DNA from: Pueribacillus theae
GTDB lineage: Bacteria; Bacillota; Bacilli; Bacillales; UBA6769
Direction: 5' to 3'
DNA: 37,228 nt
Assembly (NCBI RefSeq): GCF_003097615.1
Contig: NZ_QCZG01000036.1
Span: 1-37,228 of the forward strand
Below the pieces are notes generated by a model. The model worked only from the letters and a program-made list of their open reading frames with translations. It did no database searches and was not told the DNA's origin. Of this stretch, positions 32,114 to 37,228 are shown piece by piece; the stretch's first letter is position 1, and each line of letters opens with the position of its first letter. The position numbers and the translations under genes were made by a program.

Positions 32114-33472
32114 ATGCATAATGGGAAAAAGTTCATCCCAGCAACTAGCGATTATTTGACGTTCCTCATTCCTTCTCTCGTGGGGATCTTTTTATTTATC
32201 GTTCCCGTTGTTTATAAAGGGGATGTAACGCTTCCGATTGCTTTTCTTGCCAATTGGCTTGCAGATCAATTGGAGAGCGCGTTGCCATATATTGCTGTTG
32301 GGATTTTTGTCGTTGCTGTTATTTTTTCGATTATCGCGAAAGTTTTTAAGCCAAATTTCATATGTAAACATGCTTTTTTAAGAAATCTGTTAGATGTAGG
32401 CTATTTTTGGCTGGCCGCAAGAATTACCGGTGCCATCTTCGGGGTTATGACGCTATTTGAAATTGGGCCGAAATTTATTTGGTCTGAAAACACAGGCGCT
32501 ATTGCTCTTTATGATTTGTCATCTTTCTTACTCGTCATTTTTTTGTTTGCAGGGTTATTTTTGCCCTTGCTGCTCGATTTTGGCTTACTTGAATTTGTAG
32601 GTACTTTAATGACGAAAATCATGCGCCCTCTCTTCACTCTTCCAGGAAGATCCGCGATTGATTGTTTAGCTTCATGGATTGGTGATGGAACAATTGGTGT
32701 ATTGTTAACGAGCAAACAGTATGAAGAAGGCTATTATACGAAGCGGGAAGCTGCTGTTATTGGCACGACGTTTTCCCTTGTTTCGATTACATTTAGTATA
32801 GTCGTGCTAGGCTATGTTGAATTGACACACCTATTTTTTCCATATTATTTGACAATTGTTGTCGCAGGCCTGGTTTGCGCAATTGTTTGCCCGCGGATTC
32901 CGCCGCTTTCAAGAAAACCGGATACGTATTATGAATCGGTGGGCAAGCAAGTGGATGAGACACTGCCTTCAGGAATATCCGTATGGAAGTGGGGGCTTAA
33001 TTTAGCCGCCCAACGAGCAAGACAAAGCAAAAGCGCTCATGTCATAACGAGCGGTGTCCAAAATGTACTGGATATGTGGGTCGGCGTGATTCCGGTCGTT
33101 ATGACGATTGCTACATTGGCGAATGTTGTTGCGGAGCACACGTCTTTTTTTGCTTATCTCGGCGCTCCTTTCGTGCCGATATTAACCGCACTTCAAGTGC
33201 CGGAGGCAGCGGCTGCAGCACAAACAATGGTTATTGGTTTTGCGGACATGCTTTTGCCTGCAGTCATTGGCAACGAAATCATTGAAAGTGAATTTACAAA
33301 ATTTATCGTTGCGTGTGTTTCCGTCACACAATTAATTTATATGTCGGAAGTCGGTGCTCTTCTTCTCAGTTCCAAAATTCCTGTAAAATTTTTAGATTTG
33401 GTTATTATCTTTTTTGAACGGACAATCATTACTCTTCCGGTCATCGTTTTCATGGCGAATCTGCTTTTGTGA
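32114..33472 (+). CDS. YjiH-type membrane protein with nucleoside-recognition (Gate) domains
   Basis: 452-aa polytopic membrane protein with 10-11 hydrophobic segments. It contains two Gate-like blocks (for example LPGRSAIDCLASWIGDGTIG, then TSGVQNVLDMWVGVIPVVM), as in YjiH and the SpmA/SpoIIIJ-neighbour nucleoside-recognition group. It is probably a transporter; the substrate is unknown. ATG 32114 with GAGGTG 9 nt upstream is preferred over an earlier TTG in the same frame at 32033. In B. subtilis nothing of this type separates yheC/D from yheE, so it is part of an inserted block. Its stop codon touches the end of the tnpB element. Confidence 0.85.
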   Translation: MHNGKKFIPATSDYLTFLIPSLVGIFLFIVPVVYKGDVTLPIAFLANWLADQLESALPYIAVGIFVVAVIFSIIAKVFKPNFICKHAFLRNLLDVGYFWLAARITGAIFGVMTLFEIGPKFIWSENTGAIALYDLSSFLLVIFLFAGLFLPLLLDFGLLEFVGTLMTKIMRPLFTLPGRSAIDCLASWIGDGTIGVLLTSKQYEEGYYTKREAAVIGTTFSLVSITFSIVVLGYVELTHLFFPYYLTIVVAGLVCAIVCPRIPPLSRKPDTYYESVGKQVDETLPSGISVWKWGLNLAAQRARQSKSAHVITSGVQNVLDMWVGVIPVVMTIATLANVVAEHTSFFAYLGAPFVPILTALQVPEAAAAAQTMVIGFADMLLPAVIGNEIIESEFTKFIVACVSVTQLIYMSEVGALLLSSKIPVKFLDLVIIFFERTIITLPVIVFMANLLL

Positions 33473-33475
33473 CAT

Positions 33476-33673
33476 CCTCTCTCCATTGAAATGGAGAGCT
33501 TCCTTGTGGAAGCTCGGTAGCTGCTCACTCCGACAGAGGCACGGATGAAGAGATAGTCGTGCCCGTTGTTCCATTTCTGACCTATCTTCATTATGACAGC
33601 TAAAGGTCGTGCCACAACGACCCTCCTGCATAGGATTATACCTTGCAGGCACCTGGTCTATCGTTCGATTGAA
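33476..33673 (-). ncRNA. Predicted omega RNA / right end of the tnpB element
   Basis: Directly after the tnpB stop, the minus strand forms several hairpins: GGCACG with CGTGCC, GAGCTTCC-ACAA-GGAAGCTC and the terminal TCTCCATT-TC-AATGGAGA. It ends near GGATGTCAC. This is the expected layout of a TnpB guide RNA scaffold, where the flanking chromosomal bases become the guide. The 5' end probably lies within tnpB. Confidence 0.7.
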
Positions 33674-34771
33674 CTACACCGCCAGGCTCGTGCTTCGTGC
33701 AATGTTTTTCGCCGCATTTAAATCGGCATGACAAGCATAGTCACATTGTTTGCAATGGAACTTGCTCTTGTAACGGTTTCTTTTGTCCACATATCCGCAA
33801 TGAAAACAAGTTTGGCTTGTCTTGTATGGATCGATATCGGTGACAGGAATGTGGTGTTTGGCTGCCTTTTGTTTGATAAACATTTTCAATTGATAAACAG
33901 GCCATGAGTGAATGGTTCGATCTGCTTGTTTCGTTGTTTTACACGTGTTCCGGATGTTTTCGAGCTGCTCCATTTGAATCATAGGTTGGTCAAATTGCAG
34001 GCAAAATGTGATGATGTCATGAGCTAATTTGCGGTTGTAGTCCGTTATCCAACGGCTTTCTTTATTCCCGATTTGTTCGATTGCACGCTGTGCTTTCTTT
34101 TTACCTAGAGAACATCTCAGGGATCTGAAATGTCGCCTGATGTAACCGACTTCTTTTCCACTGAACCATTGCCGCTTTCCCGACTCTAATTCCGTTATCA
34201 CCGCAAGATGCCTTAAGCCAAGGTCAATACCAATGGTTGTACGTTGTGTTTCTTTGTTTTGTGATAGTTGCCCAATGTCACAGGAGATTTCGATGGGGAT
34301 CGCCACATACCAGTTTCGCCTCCTGCGAAGGAGTTGGATCGTACCGCGAAAGTTTCGATTCGGTCTTGTTAAATAGGGGAAATAGGTGTTCACCCAATCC
34401 GTCTCGTGCACAGGCAGATACTTTTTTCCAACACTCGTTGTGAAGCCAATATACCAGCGGCCTTTTTTGAATTGTGTATCCCAGTTTTGGTTATTGATGC
34501 TGATAGGGGTGTTTGCTTTAAAAACGGGGATGGATTTCGCTACTTCCTCCTTATAGTCAGATACGGCTTTCTTTGCTCGGCGAATCGCTTCATTTTTGAT
34601 GGTGCTCTTTAAAGGGAAGGGAACATTCTTGGAGGTTAGTTTCTCCCCATTCAACAAGCGGGTGACACAATCGTTCAGGCAATGAACAAACGTTTTTTGT
34701 TCATGCAGCCACGCCTTGTGTTTCCTTTTTGAAGGTTTCTTTAACTTGACTAAATAGGTGACGGTTGCCAT
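33674..34771 (-). CDS. tnpB: TnpB RNA-guided endonuclease
   Basis: 365-aa TnpB of the IS200/IS605 family, ancestor type of Cas12. All RuvC residues are present: D183 in GIDLGLRHLAV, E268 in IQMEQLENIR and D350 in CHADLNAAKNIA. The zinc ribbon is complete (C322, C325, C340, C343). The N-terminal wedge/REC part is normal for a short TnpB. ATG 34771 has GGAGGTG 5 nt upstream. With the RNA-like region directly 3', the protein should be an active guide-dependent nuclease that cuts the empty donor site, favouring retention of the element. Activity is inferred from intact motifs. Confidence 0.95.
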   Translation of the reverse strand: MATVTYLVKLKKPSKRKHKAWLHEQKTFVHCLNDCVTRLLNGEKLTSKNVPFPLKSTIKNEAIRRAKKAVSDYKEEVAKSIPVFKANTPISINNQNWDTQFKKGRWYIGFTTSVGKKYLPVHETDWVNTYFPYLTRPNRNFRGTIQLLRRRRNWYVAIPIEISCDIGQLSQNKETQRTTIGIDLGLRHLAVITELESGKRQWFSGKEVGYIRRHFRSLRCSLGKKKAQRAIEQIGNKESRWITDYNRKLAHDIITFCLQFDQPMIQMEQLENIRNTCKTTKQADRTIHSWPVYQLKMFIKQKAAKHHIPVTDIDPYKTSQTCFHCGYVDKRNRYKSKFHCKQCDYACHADLNAAKNIARSTSLAV

Positions 34772-34812
34772 GATTTCACCTCCACTAAATAGAACATATG
34801 TTTCTACATTTT

Positions 34813-34841
34813 ATTATATGAAAAAGAAAATGGATATGCAA
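34813..34841 (-). promoter_or_regulatory. Promoter of tnpB
   Basis: On the minus strand: -35 TTGCAT (34836-34841), 17-nt spacer, perfect -10 TATAAT (34813-34818), about 40 bp before the tnpB start codon. Confidence 0.65.
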
Positions 34842-34892
34842 GTGTTTTAAGGCAAATCGACTAGAGGGAAAAGTCAAGTAACTTTTCGACCT

Positions 34893-34980
34893 CCGGGTAG
34901 AAAGGTCGCCCGATTGGCGACTCAAACCCCCACAGCACCCGGCGTGCGGATTTCCCGCACCGGGCTCTTCAGAAATTGCT
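34893..34980 (-). mobile_element. Group II intron 3' end (domains V and VI)
   Basis: On the minus strand 34967-34933 reads as a domain V: GAGCC at the 5' side with the AGC triad, a GUGCGG stem, GAAA-type loop, CCGCAC, a two-base GC bulge and CGGGU. It is followed by a domain VI-like hairpin (GTCGCC-AATC-GGGCGAC) and TTTCTAC near the 3' splice site at about 34893-34900. It directly follows the C-terminal fragment of the intron protein. Confidence 0.75.
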
Positions 34981-35297
34981 TCACAGTATTGCGTACATTT
35001 TCAATTTCGAATATGGAATTGAAAGTCTTGGACGCTCTAAAGGGAAGATTTTCTTAATCTTATTGAATCTTTCCTATGTTATATAGCTCTATTGACTTCT
35101 ACTACTTAGCACTCTTTTCCAATAACGCTCCGTTATTTTGTAAATTTTGGTTATCGTCCAAAGGTTACCCGCCATTCCATAGTAATTGTAGTGACCTAAT
35201 AATTTGATTTATCTTTTCAATTTGGTCTTTTAAAGGCCAATGTCTGATTTTACGAAGTGTTTCTTGAATTTTACGTGATCGGTGACTTTCAGCTACA
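34981..35297 (-). pseudogene. Group II intron reverse transcriptase/maturase, C-terminal fragment
   Basis: Translation of the minus strand gives RKIQETLRKIRHWPLKDQIE, a one-base deletion near 35190, then HYNYYGMAGNLWTITKIY and KRVLSSRSQ. Two in-frame TAG codons follow (one of them where Trp is usual), then ERFNKIKKIFPLERPRLS up to a TGA at 34981. This matches the maturase (X) domain end of chloroplast-like group II intron proteins (H-Y-x-Y-Y-G, L-S-S-R-S, F-P-L-x-R-P). With three lesions it is dead. It was the 3' end of the gene whose 5' end is at 36150-36314. Confidence 0.8.
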
Positions 35298-36150
35298 TCG
35301 AACTGTTTTACGGCGATACTATAAACATAAGGAAATCCTTACTGATACGTACTTTATCGAAATTAGTAACCGCTTTAAGAAATACTATGTAGATAATGAT
35401 TATTCCAAGGCCACAATAAACCATTATGTAAAACAATCTGCTCGTTTCATGGATTATCTCTCATCACAGAAGGTTAAGGGTTGTAAAGAAATTAATCTCA
35501 CTTTAATTAACGACTACATTAAAACCTTGGCTGGTTATACTTACAAAACCGTAGAACAAAATATTTGTTCCATGCGTGCCTTTTTTCGCTTTCTCCTGGA
35601 CACCGGAGAAATACAGACCGATTTTGCTTCAAAAACACCTATGGTTCAGGCAAGGAAGCAGACCCGTATTCCGTCCGTATGGACACAGGAAGAACTAAAA
35701 AAACTAATCGCTGCCATAGACAGAGGAAACCCAAAAGGCAAAAGAGACTATGCAATTATTTTAATGGCATGATGTCTAGATTTACGGTGTACGGACATTA
35801 AAAATTTAAAAATGGAAAACTTCTATTGGGAAGAAAAGAAGCTTGTATTTACTCAATCAAAAACAAGGCAGCCTTTATCCCTTCCATTAACACCGGAGGT
35901 TGGTTGGGCAGTTATTGATTATCTTAAATACGGTCGCCCTAAAATAAACAGCCCATATGTATTTGTAAGGCACTTGGCTCCATTTGGCCCCTTTTCAGAA
36001 GGAGATCATTTACATCAGCTAATCAAAAGGTACATGGATTTAGCACACCTACCTACCCTGAAAAAAAGAAGAGGAATGCATTCCCTCAGGCATACCATGG
36101 CCCGTATGCTTCTTGAAAAGGATACGCCACTATCCACCATTGGTAGTATT
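35290..36150 (+). pseudogene. Tyrosine recombinase (phage-type integrase) fragment
   Basis: One reading frame on the plus strand encodes a core-binding domain (ATINHYVKQSARFMDYLSS, then NICSMRAFFRFLLDTGEI) and most of a catalytic domain (LRCTDIKNLK with the first Arg; HSLRH with the His-x-x-Arg). It is broken by an in-frame TGA at 35770-35772 and ends near 36150 (TPLSTIGSI), before the second His and the catalytic Tyr. Downstream bases belong to the group II intron gene on the other strand. Inactive. The 5' junction at about 35297 is approximate. Confidence 0.85.
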
Positions 36151-36314
36151 TTTTTCCGGATTTGCGTTCGCAACCCATCTTTATTTTCCCTTAGGTGTTC
36201 CTTCAGTTCATTTACTGTTACTCCGTCTACTCCACTTGCTCCTTTATTTCTGTACACTCGTTTATAACCATCATTCATATTTCGATTGCTTAAAATCTCT
36301 TCTAAAAGTTTCAC
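36150..36314 (-). pseudogene. Group II intron reverse transcriptase/maturase, N-terminal fragment
   Basis: GTG 36314 opens KLLEEILSNRNMNDGYKRVYRNKGASGVDGVTV (split over two segments: the initial helix and the RT0 motif NKGASGVDG), then LREN and TQIRKK, where homology stops at a poly-T run near 36150. About 55 residues of a protein of roughly 400 remain. The continuing open frame down to 36015 is antisense to the integrase and is not real. Confidence 0.8.
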
Positions 36315-36480
36315 ACTTGTTTCTTCCTTATGGTGTCGGCTGACTTCTCACGATAAACCTTTTCCGACTAGCTTTCTTTTTAGGGGACTCCTCAGCTGTC
36401 CGTGAGACCTCCAGGGTAAGGCTTTCCTCTTTTACTCACCTGATTTACTCTATAGGATTACACACACCCAGCATTGAAAT
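36315..36480 (-). mobile_element. Group II intron RNA, segment upstream of the maturase gene
   Basis: The sequence just before the maturase start (for example GGAGGTCTCACGGACAGCTG and GAAGTCAGCCGACACCATA on minus) has the look of the intron part that precedes the reading frame in Bacillaceae group II introns. The several hundred bases expected for the rest of domain I are missing; the intron is truncated at about 36480-36490. Confidence 0.55.
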
Positions 36481-36576
36481 GAAGGGCGTTCTCGCCTAAT
36501 GATCGTAAAATATGATATACTTTAGCAATGCCCAGTTTTTTAAATTCGTTGCTTGTTTTTTAAAGGAGGAAACAAA

Positions 36577-36792
36577 TTGTTTTCACACTTTCAATTTAAA
36601 GAAATTCCAACAAAAAGAAGGTTGCGCAAAGCATATGAGTTTTCTTTTTTCTATCAAGGCAAGCATTACCGCGGGTTTTATCATCCAAATGGCAAGATTG
36701 ACTGGTATGAGCCGCAGCCACCAACCGATCTTGTGGATAAATTCCAGTCTCAAGTCCACGAGCTTATGCTTTTCCATGTGTATGATAAATAA
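36577..36792 (+). CDS. yheE: YheE-like small protein (DUF5342)
   Basis: 71-aa protein resembling B. subtilis YheE: an N-terminal FSHFQFKEIPTKRRLRKAYEF, a Gly-Lys turn (YQGKHYRGFYHPNGKIDWYEP spans the centre) and a C-terminal ending VHELMLFHVYDK. The TTG start at 36577 has AAAGGAGG 7 nt upstream; the earlier TTG in the same frame does not. Function unknown. In B. subtilis yheE follows yheD, so here it has been separated from the yheC/D array by about 4.8 kb of inserted DNA. Confidence 0.85.
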   Translation: MFSHFQFKEIPTKRRLRKAYEFSFFYQGKHYRGFYHPNGKIDWYEPQPPTDLVDKFQSQVHELMLFHVYDK

Positions 36793-36817
36793 TTTTATCC
36801 GAAGCCGCTCATACTAC

Positions 36818-36853
36818 CATTGGCAGGACATCGTTGTTCTTGCCAATGTTTTG
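36818..36853 (+). terminator. Terminator of yheE
   Basis: CATTGGCA (36818-36825) pairs with TGCCAATG (36841-36848), followed by TTTTG. It lies just before the ribosome site of the next gene, so part of transcription may read through. Confidence 0.6.
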
Positions 36854-36872
36854 TTTGAAGGGGGCATTTTCA

Positions 36873-37055
36873 ATGTCTGAACACGAAAAGGATTTGCTTT
36901 ACGAAGGACGGCGTGAAGCTTACCTTGACATCGATCGTATGATTAATGAAGGGATGGCTGGAGGAACAGTGCGTGAATACGGCTCACCCCAAATTGGAGC
37001 GGCGATTGAATTACCTAAAGAGGAACCTCCAAAAAAAAATGATGATCAAGAATAG
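36873..37055 (+). CDS. Small acidic hypothetical protein
   Basis: 60-aa hydrophilic protein (MSEHEKDLLYEGRREAYLDI) with a Lys/Glu/Pro-rich tail. I do not recognise the family. ATG 36873 has GAAGGGGG about 8 nt upstream and a terminator follows, so it is a genuine small gene of a type common next to yheE in Bacillaceae (recollection, not verified). No signal peptide or membrane segment. Confidence 0.7.
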   Translation: MSEHEKDLLYEGRREAYLDIDRMINEGMAGGTVREYGSPQIGAAIELPKEEPPKKNDDQE

Positions 37056-37063
37056 TTTATGAC

Positions 37064-37092
37064 AACCCGGGCGACATGCTCGGGTTTTTTTA
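37064..37092 (+). terminator. Rho-independent terminator
   Basis: AACCCG and CGGGTT pair with an inner GC/GC, followed by TTTTTTT. It ends the small gene at 36873-37055. Confidence 0.85.
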
Positions 37093-37096
37093 AAAA

Positions 37097-37228
37097 TTAG
37101 AGAGTATAAATTTCTTCTACAGGAAAAACTTTCTTGATTCTACAATTTGGACATATTGCAAGATGAAGGCATTGATCATTTTTAACGGAATTCGGCAAAC
37201 CATCGACCAGCTTCGTCGTCTGAATCTC
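37097..37228 (-). CDS. C-terminal fragment of an unknown protein, cut by the window edge
   Basis: The minus strand is open from the window edge to TAA at 37097 (43 residues visible), ending QCLHLAICPNCRIKKVFPVE. One CxxC pair (CPNC) is visible, hinting at a zinc ribbon. The start lies outside the window. Family not recognised. Confidence 0.5.
   Translation of the reverse strand, partial: EIQTTKLVDGLPNSVKNDQCLHLAICPNCRIKKVFPVEEIYTL

Larger units (their letters stand above)
33473..34890 (-). mobile_element. IS1341-type (tnpB-only) IS200/IS605-family element
   Basis: It consists of one intact tnpB gene and a structured right end (33473-33673). No Y1 transposase (tnpA) is present, so movement would need one in trans. 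The right boundary lies just after GGATGTCAC, abutting the yjiH stop codon. The left boundary lies somewhere between about 34842 and 34890, next to the 3' end of the group II intron remnant. Boundaries are approximate. Confidence 0.75.

Noticed and set aside
35257-35290. Integrase start at 35257
   Set aside because: This stretch is antisense to the maturase C-terminal fragment and has no ribosome site; the integrase homology begins only at about 35297.
36015-36150. Continuation of the minus-strand maturase reading frame into this stretch
   Set aside because: The amino acids after TQIRKK do not match group II intron proteins, and the opposite strand encodes conserved integrase motifs (HSLRH).

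Overview
The window looks like chromosomal DNA of a Gram-positive, spore-forming Bacillaceae, possibly one of the thermophilic genera. The reasons are conserved Bacillus gene families (YhaN/YhaO, YhgD/YhgE, YhfC, YheB, YheC/YheD, YheE), strong GGAGG ribosome sites with frequent TTG/GTG starts, hairpin-plus-T terminators and modest GC. All calls come from reading the sequence; no database search was run.

Layout. 1-4.7 kb: the yhaO-yhaN nuclease/ATPase operon (minus) and a small YhzD-like gene. 4.7-8.4 kb: a small protein of unknown function, then the TetR regulator YhgD and the large membrane protein YhgE, with a matching operator in front of each. 8.4-9.9 kb: a patch of foreign DNA, made of a broken IS91-like transposase and a GC-rich dihydrofolate-reductase-family gene. 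9.9-10.7 kb: a YhfC-type membrane protease.

10.9-21.5 kb, all minus strand, is a catabolic cluster. In transcription order it holds a thiolase-like protein, its DUF35 partner, a sigma-54 (SigL) activator, two acyl-CoA dehydrogenases with a decayed SDR gene between them, two adjacent class III CoA-transferases, HMG-CoA lyase and enoyl-CoA hydratase. A -24/-12 promoter and a perfect palindrome sit between the activator and the first dehydrogenase. The set reads as CoA transfer, dehydrogenation, hydration and carbon-carbon cleavage of an unknown, probably branched or substituted, acid. The thiolase-like protein lacks the thiolase Cys and His, and one CoA-transferase lacks the catalytic Asp. This resembles Bbs/Ltp2-type pathways more than ordinary beta-oxidation and is the best candidate for an undescribed system.

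21.6-26.2 kb: an orphan RNA-like right end of an IS200/IS605-type element, a HAD phosphatase, a SulP transporter with a UspA protein, and YheB. 26.4-31.8 kb: two yheD-yheC pairs (four ATP-grasp spore-coat-associated proteins) separated by structured intergenic repeats. 31.8-36.5 kb: palindromic repeats, a YjiH-type membrane protein, a tnpB-only transposon with its own RNA-like end, and a group II intron remnant whose reverse-transcriptase gene has its middle replaced by a broken tyrosine integrase. This block separates yheE and a small neighbour (36.6-37.1 kb) from the yheC/D array. A partial minus-strand gene runs off the right edge.
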